Shown piece after piece: positions 18,129 to 27,760 of a DNA stretch of 57,652 nucleotides. The DNA comes from SAR202 cluster bacterium. Its GTDB lineage: Bacteria > Chloroflexota > Dehalococcoidia > Lucifugimonadales > Lucifugimonadaceae. The number at the start of each line of letters is the position of its first letter. Within the stretch, counting starts at the first letter, position 1. Where the stretch lies: positions 1 through 57,652 of the forward strand of contig RQOU01000055.1 of assembly GCA_008373165.1 (NCBI GenBank), given 5' to 3'. Below the pieces are notes generated by a model. It saw nothing but the letters and a program-made list of their open reading frames with translations. It did no database searches and was not told where the DNA came from. The translations under genes were made by a program, and so were the position numbers.

Positions 18129-19808
18129 ATGGCTAAGACTACAGGTAGTGATCTTTTAATTCGTGCCCTTCAAGTAGAGGGTGTTGACACCGTCTTCGGG
18201 ATTGCGGGTGACCATATCCTGCACATGCTCGACACGATGTTCGATGCCCCCTTGCGGATGGTTGACTTTCGACACGAGTCGGGAGCCGTGCATGCTGCTG
18301 ATTCATATTCGAGAATTCTTAAAAAAGGCGCCGTCATGCTCTCGACGACACCTGGTCATGCGAATGCACTGCCCGCACTTGCTAACGCAATTCATTCAGA
18401 AGCCCCGGTGATCAATATTGCTGGTTCGGCTGAATCCCCGAACCTAGGTCGGGGGGCAATGCAGGAATTTGATCAGATTAATGCTGCTAAACCGATTACG
18501 AAGGGGGCATGGGAAGTTCCGTCACCTTCACGAATTCCTGAGTACGTTGCCCTGGCTTTTAGGACGGCCTTGAGTGGTCGACAAGGGCCGGTTCACTTGA
18601 CGATACCCCATGATTTCCAGATGGCGGAGGTTGATGACGCCGAAGTAGCGAGATACACCCCTAGCGAGTACGGGATATCTTCGCTGGTCCTTGGTGATCC
18701 TGACCAGGTTGAGAAAGCTATTGATTTACTAAGCACGGCACAAAGACCCATGATTTTCGCTGGATCTTCTGCGGGGGCGACTGCAATTCCCTCGGAAGTG
18801 ACCCGGCTCGTTGAGACGATGCGTATTCCTTTTTTCTCCGAGGATTCTGCCAGGGCATTGATACCTGATTCTCACGAATACTCTATGGGACTTGGATACC
18901 AACCACTCAATTTGACGGTTCGTAACGTTGGGGATGCTGACGTTGTTCTTATGCTCGGCAAGAAGCTCGACTATACCAATGGTTTCGGCGGAAACCCTCC
19001 CTTTGCTGATGACGTGAAATTCGTAGTTGTCGATCCGTCCCCGGCTCAAGTCGCTCGAGCTCGTACAGCTGCCGTTGGAATTGTTGGGGATCTTGGTCCT
19101 GTCATTACCCAGTTAGCAGACGCGGCTGCCAAACGTAAATGGACCGAACGAACTGAATGGGTTGAACGCTTGCGGTCAGCATTTGATGATTGGCATGAAG
19201 GCTTGACGCGACTCGGGAAAATGGAAAGTCCCATGCATCCTATGCATGTTTCTAATATTTTAAAAAAATTCATAGATGACGATACTCACGTGACTTTTGA
19301 TGGTGGCGATTACTGTCACTTCCTGCGGGCATCTATCAAGCGTGATAAACCCTACCGCTTTCACAATGTTTCGAGCTTTGGGATGATCGGTGTTGGCCTG
19401 CCATATGCCTTGGGGGCTCAGGTGGCGTTACCCGGTAAAAAGGTGGTTGTCGCTAATGGTGATGGCTCGCTTGGTTTCAACGGTATGGAAATCGATACGA
19501 TGGTTCGCCACGATTTGCCCGTGAAAATCATGGTTGGCAACAACTCCATATGGGGTATCGATTGGCAGATCCAAAAAGGTTTGTACGGGCGCCCGGTGTG
19601 GACCGACTTATTGCCTACTCGTTACGACGTGGTGGCCCAGGGGCTAGGCGCTTATGGGGAGCATGTCACGAAGGCAGAGGATCTTGAAAACGCTATGAAA
19701 AGGGCGTTCGATCACCACGGGCCAGCACTATTAAATATAGATATAGAGCAGGTTATTAGCCCGGTAGCAGAGGCTGCTATCAGCCGTAAAACCGGTTCGC
19801 ATGGGTGA
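18129..19808 (+). CDS. Thiamine-pyrophosphate-binding enzyme (acetolactate synthase/2-hydroxyacyl lyase-like)
   Basis: FGIAGDHI, FRHESGAVHAADSYSR (catalytic Glu), NGDGSLGFNGMEIDTMVRHDLPVKIMVGNN (TPP motif). ATG at 18129 preferred over 18090. Confidence 0.88.
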   Translation: MAKTTGSDLLIRALQVEGVDTVFGIAGDHILHMLDTMFDAPLRMVDFRHESGAVHAADSYSRILKKGAVMLSTTPGHANALPALANAIHSEAPVINIAGSAESPNLGRGAMQEFDQINAAKPITKGAWEVPSPSRIPEYVALAFRTALSGRQGPVHLTIPHDFQMAEVDDAEVARYTPSEYGISSLVLGDPDQVEKAIDLLSTAQRPMIFAGSSAGATAIPSEVTRLVETMRIPFFSEDSARALIPDSHEYSMGLGYQPLNLTVRNVGDADVVLMLGKKLDYTNGFGGNPPFADDVKFVVVDPSPAQVARARTAAVGIVGDLGPVITQLADAAAKRKWTERTEWVERLRSAFDDWHEGLTRLGKMESPMHPMHVSNILKKFIDDDTHVTFDGGDYCHFLRASIKRDKPYRFHNVSSFGMIGVGLPYALGAQVALPGKKVVVANGDGSLGFNGMEIDTMVRHDLPVKIMVGNNSIWGIDWQIQKGLYGRPVWTDLLPTRYDVVAQGLGAYGEHVTKAEDLENAMKRAFDHHGPALLNIDIEQVISPVAEAAISRKTGSHG

Positions 19809-20175
19809 GGGTTTCATGCTTCCAGAACAATATTTCCACAGCGAGAACGACGTTGAAAAGCGAGAGCTGCTTCCAGGTGTTCATGCCCGGTTGATGTGGG
19901 GCGAGAAGATCATGATGGGTATTATCGATATCGATCCTGACACAGAAGTCCCCCTGCATGCACATCCACATGAGCAATGTGGTCGCGTGCTCGAGGGAGC
20001 GGCCTTGTTTTATGTTGGTGATGATGAGCGGCTATTAGTTGCCGGGGATCATTACGTGATTCCTGGGGATGTACCTCATAGGGTCGTTGCTACAGGCAAT
20101 GGTTGTACTGCACTCGATATATGGTCCCCCATACGCGAGGAGTACATCTCGGAAGACGTGGCCTTTTTCCGTTAG
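19801..20175 (+). CDS. Cupin domain protein
   Basis: PLHAHPHEQCGRVLEGAALFYVGDDERLLVAGDHYVIPGDVPHRVVA; overlaps preceding gene. Confidence 0.88.
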   Translation: MGEGFMLPEQYFHSENDVEKRELLPGVHARLMWGEKIMMGIIDIDPDTEVPLHAHPHEQCGRVLEGAALFYVGDDERLLVAGDHYVIPGDVPHRVVATGNGCTALDIWSPIREEYISEDVAFFR

Positions 20176-20394
20176 GCCGTGTTTGTGCCTAGGGCGTTTC
20201 GATGCCGCATGGTGGATAGATCGACTTTGCCATGTAACTTCGTGCGGTATTAAGGTGCAGGCAGATCTATTTGGTATTTTCATGTTTTAGTTGTGGATGT
20301 ATTGAGACCTGAATTGCAAATTTATCTCATATAATCATCTGCTGTTCTGATCTCTTTTTATTATTGTTTTGACCTAGTTCCCAACGCTATAACC

Positions 20395-22617
20395 ATGACC
20401 CAAGCACCTTCTATCATCTACACATGGGCTGACGAAGCACCCGCGCTGGCAACGCATGCTTTTTTACGAGCCGCACGTTCTTTCGTAGCAACTGCTGGGG
20501 TTGAGATCGAGACACGTGACATTTCACTCGCTGGACGAATACTGGCACAGTTTCCAGATGTCTTGGGCGACCGGGCCGTTGAGGATGATCTGGCTGAGCT
20601 CGGACGTTTGGTAGAGCTCCCAGAAGCCAACATCATCAAGCTCCCGAATATAAGTGCTTCGACTCCGCAGATGAAGGCTTGCATTGCCGAGCTCCAGGCG
20701 TTGGGTTACTCGATTCCTGATTACCCGGACGACCCCGGAACCGATGCAGAACGAGATGCTAAAGCTCGTTATGGCAAGGCTATGGGAAGCGCGGTTAACC
20801 CGGTGCTCCGACAGGGTAATTCAGATCGGCGTGCCCCCAAGGCGGTAAAGGACTTTGCCCGGGCTAATCCATCTGTTGCGGGTGAATGGTCCCCAGGCTC
20901 TAAGACCCACGTCGCTACCATGTCGGAGGGAGATTTTTTTCATAACGAGCAGTCGATAACCCTGTCATCAGGTACCGTGGCGAAAATCGAGCATGTATCG
21001 AGAAACGGTGATGTAAAGGTCCTAATGGAATCACTGCAGCTATTGGCAGGCGAAATACTCGATTCCACCTTCATGAGCCGGAATGCCTTGGTGGATTTTT
21101 TCAAAGCCCAAGTGCGAGATGCAAAGGAGAGAGATCTACTTTATTCGTTGCATTTGAAAGCGACGATGATGAAGGTTTCAGACCCGATCATTTTTGGTCA
21201 TGGAGTGCGTACATATTTCTCGAATTTATTTTCAAATCATGAACCCGAGATCAACGAACTCGGCGCTGATCCAAATAATGGGCTCGGGGATGTTCTGACG
21301 AAGCTTGCCGGCCTAATGCGCGATCCTAACGGGACGATAGTTACTGATTTGGAAAAAGACTTTGCTTCAGGCCCTGGAATTGCAATGGTTGATTCTAGAA
21401 AAGGCATTACGAATTTGCACGTCCCCAGCGATGTCATCATCGACGCCTCCATGCCGCCAATGATTCGAGATTCGGGTCGAATGTGGAATGCTGATAATGA
21501 ACTACAGGATGTGAAGGCGGTGATCCCTGATTCGACGTATGCAGGGATTTATGACGTGACGATCAAGGACTGCCAGGTAAATGGCAAGTTGGATCCTGCG
21601 GTTATGGGAACCGTTCCTAACGTGGGCTTGATGGCCCAGGCAGCAGAAGAGTACGGTTCTCATAACAAGACTTTCGAAATCGAGAAAGCGGGTGTCGTTC
21701 GGATTGTTGGTAGTTCGGGCGAAATATTACTTTCGCATGAAGTTGAACAGGGTGATATCTGGCGGGCATGCCAGACAAAAGATATTCCGATCAAAGACTG
21801 GGTAAAACTTGCCGTCAGGCGATCGAGAGCTACCGGGGTCCCAGCTATTTTCTGGTTGGATAGTGAGCGGGCACATGATTCCGAGGTCATTCGAAAGGTG
21901 GAGGTTTATCTTCTAGGTGAAGATACCGACGGTTTGGATATACGGATCCTCTCACCCAAAGATGCCATGCAATTGTCGCTGGAACGTATTCGCAAGGGTG
22001 AAGACACAATATCGGTTACTGGTAACGTGCTTCGTGATTACCTGACAGACTTGTTCCCTATACTCGAGATCGGCACCAGTGCCCGCATGCTTTCTATTGT
22101 TCCATTGCTCAATGGCGGTGGTCTGTTCGAGACCGGTGCAGGCGGTTCTGCACCAAAACACGTGCAACAGTTCCAGGAAGAAGGTCATCTTCGCTGGGAT
22201 TCACTTGGTGAATACATGGCATTGGCCGCATCTTTACAGCACTTGGGAGAACAATTTGACAGCGAGGGAGCTGCAATTCTTGGAGACGCGCTTGATTCGG
22301 CTACTGGGCAGTACTTGCAAAACGGGCGTTTACCTTCAAGAAAAGTAGGTGAATTGGATAATCGCGGGGCAACCTTTTACCTGACCATGTACTGGGCACA
22401 GGCCTTGGCTGCGCAGAAAACGAACCCAGTTATAGCCGAGCGTTTCGCATCCGTTGCGGGTCAACTCGTTGCAAACGAGCAGCGGATTATTGATGAAATG
22501 AATGATTCGCAGGGTTCTGCGCAGGATTTGGGTGGTTATTACAAGGGTGATGTTGATTTGCTCGTAGATGCGATGTGTCCAAGCAAAACGTTTAACCAGA
22601 TCCTCGAGAGTATTTAA
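20395..22617 (+). CDS. icd: Monomeric NADP-dependent isocitrate dehydrogenase
   Basis: 740 aa; [72 protein letters not shown]. Confidence 0.95.
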   Translation: MTQAPSIIYTWADEAPALATHAFLRAARSFVATAGVEIETRDISLAGRILAQFPDVLGDRAVEDDLAELGRLVELPEANIIKLPNISASTPQMKACIAELQALGYSIPDYPDDPGTDAERDAKARYGKAMGSAVNPVLRQGNSDRRAPKAVKDFARANPSVAGEWSPGSKTHVATMSEGDFFHNEQSITLSSGTVAKIEHVSRNGDVKVLMESLQLLAGEILDSTFMSRNALVDFFKAQVRDAKERDLLYSLHLKATMMKVSDPIIFGHGVRTYFSNLFSNHEPEINELGADPNNGLGDVLTKLAGLMRDPNGTIVTDLEKDFASGPGIAMVDSRKGITNLHVPSDVIIDASMPPMIRDSGRMWNADNELQDVKAVIPDSTYAGIYDVTIKDCQVNGKLDPAVMGTVPNVGLMAQAAEEYGSHNKTFEIEKAGVVRIVGSSGEILLSHEVEQGDIWRACQTKDIPIKDWVKLAVRRSRATGVPAIFWLDSERAHDSEVIRKVEVYLLGEDTDGLDIRILSPKDAMQLSLERIRKGEDTISVTGNVLRDYLTDLFPILEIGTSARMLSIVPLLNGGGLFETGAGGSAPKHVQQFQEEGHLRWDSLGEYMALAASLQHLGEQFDSEGAAILGDALDSATGQYLQNGRLPSRKVGELDNRGATFYLTMYWAQALAAQKTNPVIAERFASVAGQLVANEQRIIDEMNDSQGSAQDLGGYYKGDVDLLVDAMCPSKTFNQILESI

Positions 22618-22787
22618 CGCTCCTGCGACCTCGCCTGGCCTGCGATCGTCAACGAAAAGACTCGACCATTACCTGGAATACGGGTTCGACTGACGGGCGT
22701 AATGTGCAACAATGCCCCTCAACAAAGGGTGAAGAAATCTCGATCTCACATGAGTTTCATGTACTTGGAAATGGAGACACTGTCCAT

Positions 22788-23537
22788 ATGAATGCCGTTA
22801 AAGATTTGTTGAAGTCCGGACAGACCGTTGTTGGCACGGCTGGTTCGATCTATGGTGACATGACCATGTTGGGCGATTCCGGGTTCGATTTCTTGATGTT
22901 CGATACGCAGCACACGCCAGTTGAAATTAAGCAGTTGAATCCTGCTATCCAGAGTATGCGTGGTACGAAGGCAGCACCGATCGTAAGGGTAAGTTCGAAC
23001 CGGGATGATCTTGTTTGTTTTGCCTTGGATGCTGGAGCTAGGGGTATTGTTGCGCCCATGATCAATACCAAGGAAGAAGCCCATGCCTTGGTTCGTGCCT
23101 GTAAATACGCTCCGGACGGTGATCGCAGCAACTCGGGTGTGCGCGGCGAGTGGGGAGAGATCGAGAATTACCGTGACTACCTCGATACAGTGAACGAAGA
23201 ACTTTTAATCATTCCCATGATCGAGACACAAAGAGCTATAGATAATATCGAAGAAATTCTTAGTGTTCCGGGGATAGATGTGCTCTTGGTAGGTCCGTCG
23301 GATCTTTCCATTGAACTCGGGGTTCCCCTGGATTATTCCTCGGATACTTACCAGCGTGGTCTGGACAAGATTGCTGCTGCTTGCGAGAAGCATGGTGTTG
23401 TTCCAGGCATGTACTTTATTCCCCCTGATATGGATCCGAACTTTTTCGTAGAAAAGGGATTCAAGTTCTTCACGATCCCCTGGCCTAAATGGGCAACTGA
23501 AGGCATTCAAAATGGCCTTTCTGGCATCACCCGGTAA
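22788..23537 (+). CDS. HpcH/HpaI aldolase family protein
   Basis: FDFLMFDTQHTPVE, PIVRVSSN, LDAGARGIVAPMI, MIETQRAIDN, LLVGPSDLSIELG; ATG at 22788 preferred over GTG 22704. Confidence 0.88.
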   Translation: MNAVKDLLKSGQTVVGTAGSIYGDMTMLGDSGFDFLMFDTQHTPVEIKQLNPAIQSMRGTKAAPIVRVSSNRDDLVCFALDAGARGIVAPMINTKEEAHALVRACKYAPDGDRSNSGVRGEWGEIENYRDYLDTVNEELLIIPMIETQRAIDNIEEILSVPGIDVLLVGPSDLSIELGVPLDYSSDTYQRGLDKIAAACEKHGVVPGMYFIPPDMDPNFFVEKGFKFFTIPWPKWATEGIQNGLSGITR

Positions 23538-24592
23538 TGGCTAAAAGCGATGTATCGGGTAAAGCCCTCACGGTACTTGGCCCAGTTGATCCCAGCGACC
23601 TAGGGGTGGTTATCACCCACGAGCACTTGCTGATTGATCTCGGCATAGTATTCGTTGAGCCCGACACCCAAGAAGGCCTAGAACTAGCCGAAGAACCGGT
23701 TGGTATAGATAACCTCGGGTGGCTTCGGGTTAATTGGTCTTCAAACAGGGACAACCTCGTTCAGAAGGATATCTCCCTCGCAACGAGCGAAGCTGCTCAT
23801 TACAAGGCCGCAGGTGGGGGCACGTTGGTTGATGTTACGAGCATAGGTATTGATCGTAATCCCATGGCATTGTCAAAGATAAGTAGTGCTACAGGCCTTC
23901 ATGTCGTGATGGGCGCAGGATACTACGTTGACCCTGCGCTTCCACCGGATTTTTCCGAAAAACCGCTCGACACCATAACCGAGGAGATCGTGCGAGATGT
24001 GGAGATGGGTGTTGATAATACCGGTATTCGGAGTGGCATTATCGGGGAGATTGGCTGTTCCTGGCCGTGGACTGATAACGAGAAAAAATCAGTTGCAGCT
24101 TCGGTGGCAGCGCAGTCCGAGACCGGCGCTCCTTTGTTGATACACCCTGGACGGGATGAGAAGGCGCTTATTGAAATTGTTAAATTTATTCAAGACGAAG
24201 GCGGAGATTTAGACCGCACGGTTATGGCTCACGTGGATATCCGGATTTACGACCATGAAATTCTTCGTGAGTTAGCCGCCACCGGTGTTTATATTGAATA
24301 CGACACGTTTGGCCTTGAATCCCCGTTTCCGCCGCATGCTCCGGATACTTATATGCCTTCCGATTACCAGCGGATCGAGCAATTGATCAGGTTGATCGAT
24401 GAAGGCCACTTGGAACGGCTTGTCCTCGCACACGATAATTGCACCAAGCACCGTCTACGGGCATTCGGTGGACATGGCTTTGATCATATTCCGACGACTA
24501 TTACAGCGTGGATGAAGCGCCAAGGAATGTCTCAGCATCAAATAGACACGTTGTTAATCGAAAATCCTCGCCGGGTTTTGACGTTCGCTTGA
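23537..24592 (+). CDS. Phosphotriesterase-family (Php/PLL-like) metallohydrolase
   Basis: VVITHEHLLIDLG (HxH), GEIGCS, LIHPG, MAHVD, LVLAHDNC metal-ligand motifs. Confidence 0.88.
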   Translation: MAKSDVSGKALTVLGPVDPSDLGVVITHEHLLIDLGIVFVEPDTQEGLELAEEPVGIDNLGWLRVNWSSNRDNLVQKDISLATSEAAHYKAAGGGTLVDVTSIGIDRNPMALSKISSATGLHVVMGAGYYVDPALPPDFSEKPLDTITEEIVRDVEMGVDNTGIRSGIIGEIGCSWPWTDNEKKSVAASVAAQSETGAPLLIHPGRDEKALIEIVKFIQDEGGDLDRTVMAHVDIRIYDHEILRELAATGVYIEYDTFGLESPFPPHAPDTYMPSDYQRIEQLIRLIDEGHLERLVLAHDNCTKHRLRAFGGHGFDHIPTTITAWMKRQGMSQHQIDTLLIENPRRVLTFA

Positions 24593-24677
24593 TCCTTTTG
24601 CTGCATCGTCAAGTGGATGTTCGATGATTTTTGCATGCAGTTCTTGATCGATTACCAGGTAAAAAGTTAGCTTGTTG

Positions 24678-25469
24678 TTACCTGTAGGCATCCAGGGCGC
24701 GTTCTGCAGCACTCCTGAGTAATTGATACTCGGTTTCCCTGGTCGGCCCGAATAACTGGATGCCGCGCTCTTTTTGTTGCGCGTATTCGGTTTTGTTGGA
24801 AGGGAACTCTGCAGGCTCTACCGCAATACCCTTAGCCAAGGCAATTTCTATAACGCTTTCCATGGCGGAAAGTACCTCTGGATGTTGCCACCCGCCATGG
24901 AATCCCATGCTGGCTGCCAGGTCTCCCGGCCCGAATATCACCCCATCTACGTGTTCATTGGCAATTAACTGTTCGGCGTTTTCAACACCTTTTTGGGATT
25001 CAATTTTTAGTACTAGCATGGTCGCTTGGTTGGCTTCTCGGCAGTATTGCTCTGCATCGGCATTTTGGTAATCGACATTTGCTCCCATGAATAGCGCTCG
25101 TTCGCCAATGGGTGGGTACTTCATCCATCGCACCATGTCGTCGACCTGTTCTGGTGTTTCCGCATGGCAAAGGTTGATTCCCAGTGCTCCAGCATCGAGG
25201 AGGCGCGACACCAGCATTCGATCAGTGGTTGGAACGGTAATTATTGGACTCAACCCGTTGTCGCGAGCGCTGATTATGAAGTTTGTAAGCGTGTATTCAT
25301 CGTGTAGAACGTGCTCGGTTTCTATCATGAGCATGTCGTACCCGGTTTGTTTGACGATTTTAATAACTGATGGTCGCAGGGTCTCGAACACGTTGAAGAC
25401 CAAGACAGGCTTCCTGGATTTGAGCAGGTTCTTGGCGGGATTATTGATGGTTGCTGAAAGATCTGTCAT
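24678..25469 (-). CDS. HpcH/HpaI aldolase family protein
   Basis: DMLMIETEHVLHDE, LLDAGALGINLCHAETPEQ, KYPPIGERA, KIESQKGVEN, GVIFGPGDLAASMG. Confidence 0.85.
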   Translation of the reverse strand: MTDLSATINNPAKNLLKSRKPVLVFNVFETLRPSVIKIVKQTGYDMLMIETEHVLHDEYTLTNFIISARDNGLSPIITVPTTDRMLVSRLLDAGALGINLCHAETPEQVDDMVRWMKYPPIGERALFMGANVDYQNADAEQYCREANQATMLVLKIESQKGVENAEQLIANEHVDGVIFGPGDLAASMGFHGGWQHPEVLSAMESVIEIALAKGIAVEPAEFPSNKTEYAQQKERGIQLFGPTRETEYQLLRSAAERALDAYR

Positions 25470-25624
25470 TTTTTATCTCCGGTTCAGGATGAACTGCGAA
25501 GTTTCCATCTGGTGTAGATAAGTTGGCTATTCGAATACTTGTCCAATACTAACTGGAACAGTGTTTCTAATGTGTTTTATATCATCTAAGGAAATTTTGA
25601 CCTGTCACCGAGGAAATATTGTTG

Positions 25625-25669
25625 AAAAAGAAAACGGCAAGCACCTAACTAAAAATCAGATGCTTGCCG
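25625..25669 (-). terminator. Rho-independent terminator downstream of sodN
   Basis: Perfect 9-bp stem (+ strand CGGCAAGCA 25635-25643 / TGCTTGCCG 25661-25669), followed on the - strand by TTTTCTTTTTC. Confidence 0.75.
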
Positions 25670-25749
25670 CCGAGTGTACTTCAACGATCAACTAAACTGC
25701 CCTGTCGAATTGGATGTATTCGCATTCGCTAGGACAGCATTTACGTTAC

Positions 25750-26178
25750 TTATTTTTTGCTGTCTGTAAACGCTTGGCCGATTTCTTCAAGAGCGGCTTT
25801 GAATTCAACAGCTTTTGCCATGTCTACATGCTGTTTCACGTGTGACCCGAGCTTGCAGGCTTCCCATACCTTGGTATGGAGATCGGGGTTTGCAGCCAGG
25901 TGTTCTGGCTTGAAGTAGTCGGTCCAGATAACAAGAATGTCATCCTTGGCCTTGGTAGCGTGCTCTTCCTTGGCCGCAACGTAACGAGCAAAGGAATTGT
26001 GCTCTGCGACGCTGGATGGAGCACCCATCTCTTCGATTAACTCGGTCATTCGGATTACAGTTTGTGCTGCCTGAATGGCATCACGGGGGTCGTAAATACC
26101 GCATGGGATGTCACAATGGGCATCTGCGATTCCGATAGGGAGTATCCGGTCTGTAATTCTTGAAATTGTTCGGAACAT
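25750..26178 (-). CDS. sodN: Nickel-containing superoxide dismutase precursor
   Basis: Propeptide MFRTISRITDRILPIGIADA followed by Ni-hook HCDIPCGIYDP. Confidence 0.96.
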   Translation of the reverse strand: MFRTISRITDRILPIGIADAHCDIPCGIYDPRDAIQAAQTVIRMTELIEEMGAPSSVAEHNSFARYVAAKEEHATKAKDDILVIWTDYFKPEHLAANPDLHTKVWEACKLGSHVKQHVDMAKAVEFKAALEEIGQAFTDSKK

Positions 26179-26277
26179 GATTATTTATCCTCGAAAAATG
26201 AGGGCTCGCATTACACTTGCAAGCCTCTTGCTGTCGTTTGGCCAGACAAATCTAACACGTAGAAACGCGATTCTCAG

Positions 26278-26724
26278 TTGAATTCACTAGTTAACTTGCT
26301 AATTGAGTTGTTATCGGTCCAGTTTGTCAAGGTTCGAGGCAGGAGCATGGAACCTTCGATTATCGAAGGGTCGTGGGTGATTTCGTTCAGGTTGGGATTT
26401 AGGCGGAGAGTCCCTTCGAGGTTCGACGTGGTACGTTTTGAAGATCCTCAGGTGCCTGGACACTGGATCTTGAAACGCATCGTTGGCTTACCTGGTGAAG
26501 AAGTCTTGTTGAAAGATGGAGAATTATTTATCGGCGGAAGGGCAATTTCTGATACTAATGCCCATTATGCACAAGCTCCATCTGACAAATTCGGATGGTG
26601 GCCTAGTAGTGATGAGTACGTCGTGCTCGGCGATAACCGATTGTTTTCGACTGATAGTCGAAAGTTTGGACCGATAAAGCGTTCGGCGATTCGTGGACGC
26701 GTGAAAATCAACCAGGGCGCATAG
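26278..26724 (+). CDS. sodX: S26-family peptidase, probable Ni-SOD maturation protease
   Basis: VRGRSMEPSI (catalytic Ser), ILKRIVGLPGEEVLL (catalytic Lys), VVLGDNRLFSTDSRKFG; divergent from sodN. Confidence 0.9.
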   Translation: MNSLVNLLIELLSVQFVKVRGRSMEPSIIEGSWVISFRLGFRRRVPSRFDVVRFEDPQVPGHWILKRIVGLPGEEVLLKDGELFIGGRAISDTNAHYAQAPSDKFGWWPSSDEYVVLGDNRLFSTDSRKFGPIKRSAIRGRVKINQGA

Positions 26725-26766
26725 CTTTACGGTATCCAAATCACTTGCAGAGTTTTTGTTGTTAAA

Positions 26767-27747
26767 TCAACCCCTGGATAGGATCTTGGCAGCTTGTATT
26801 GCACTGTATGTAATGATCAGATCCGCACCAGCGCGTTTGATGGAAGTTAGGATTTCCATCATCGATCGCTCTTGGTCTAACCACCCGGCTTGCCCAGCGG
26901 CGGCAACCATCGAGTATTCACCGCTGACGTTGTAAGCTGCTATCGGCGTGTCGAACTGCAATGATGCCTCCTTGATAACGTCGAGGTACGCCAGTGCTGG
27001 TTTTACCATTACGAGGTCTGCTCCCTCTTCGATATCGGCAGCGATTTCCCGCATCGCTTCTCGACCTTGTGTGGGCGCCATTTGGTAGCTGTTCCTGTCG
27101 CCGAATCTAGGGGAGGACTCTGCTGCGATGCGGAATGGACCGTAGAATGCAGATGCGTATTTGGCGGAATATCCCATGATCGGAATATTGCAGAAGTTAT
27201 TTTCATCTAGACCTGATCGAATGGCAGCGACCTGTCCGTCCATCATCGCTGAAGGGGCCACCATATCCGCCCCAGCTCGAGCGTGAGAAATGGCAGTTTT
27301 TGCAAGTAGCGGGAGCGTGGCTTTATTATCAACGTCCTCTCCATCGAGGACACCACAATGACCGTGATCGGTGTACTCGCATAGGCAAACATCTGTAATC
27401 ACGTATGTACCTGGTGATGCTTTCTTTATGGCAGAGACCGCTTGTTGTACGGCTTCATCTTGTGAACTAGAACTAGAACCGGTTGAGTCCTTGTGTTTCG
27501 GTATTCCGAATAACAGAACCGATTTCACTCCGAACTCTTTTGCTTTCAAGGTCTCTTCCACCGCGATATCTACCGACATCTGGTTTATGCCAGGCATGGG
27601 TTCTATAGGTGTTTTTACACCTGTTCCGTTGACGACGAACATCGGGTATATGAACTCGGAAGCTGAAAGGCGGTTTTCCTTGAGCATCTCGCGCAACGTC
27701 GGGTTGCGACGTAATCGTTTGAGGTTAGCGTACTGATCGTTTGTCAT
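26767..27747 (-). CDS. hemB: Porphobilinogen synthase (delta-aminolevulinic acid dehydratase)
   Basis: RRNPTLREML, TDVCLCEYTDHGHCGVL, VMVKPALAYLDVIKEA, YNVSGEYSM. Confidence 0.97.
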   Translation of the reverse strand: MTNDQYANLKRLRRNPTLREMLKENRLSASEFIYPMFVVNGTGVKTPIEPMPGINQMSVDIAVEETLKAKEFGVKSVLLFGIPKHKDSTGSSSSSQDEAVQQAVSAIKKASPGTYVITDVCLCEYTDHGHCGVLDGEDVDNKATLPLLAKTAISHARAGADMVAPSAMMDGQVAAIRSGLDENNFCNIPIMGYSAKYASAFYGPFRIAAESSPRFGDRNSYQMAPTQGREAMREIAADIEEGADLVMVKPALAYLDVIKEASLQFDTPIAAYNVSGEYSMVAAAGQAGWLDQERSMMEILTSIKRAGADLIITYSAIQAAKILSRG

Positions 27748-27760
27748 GTGGATTTCAGTT

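Noticed and set aside
14497-19808. PEP-mutase superfamily protein plus TPP decarboxylase could indicate phosphonate biosynthesis (Ppm/Ppd)
   Set aside because: The protein carries the KRCGH lyase motif, not the EDKxxxKxNS PEP-mutase motif, and lies beside prpC and prpD, so 2-methylisocitrate lyase is the better call.
23537-24592. PTE-family protein might have lost its bridging carboxylated Lys (GEIGCS has Glu)
   Set aside because: Glu at this position is the known arrangement in Php-like members of the family, and all other metal-ligand motifs are present, so it looks functional.
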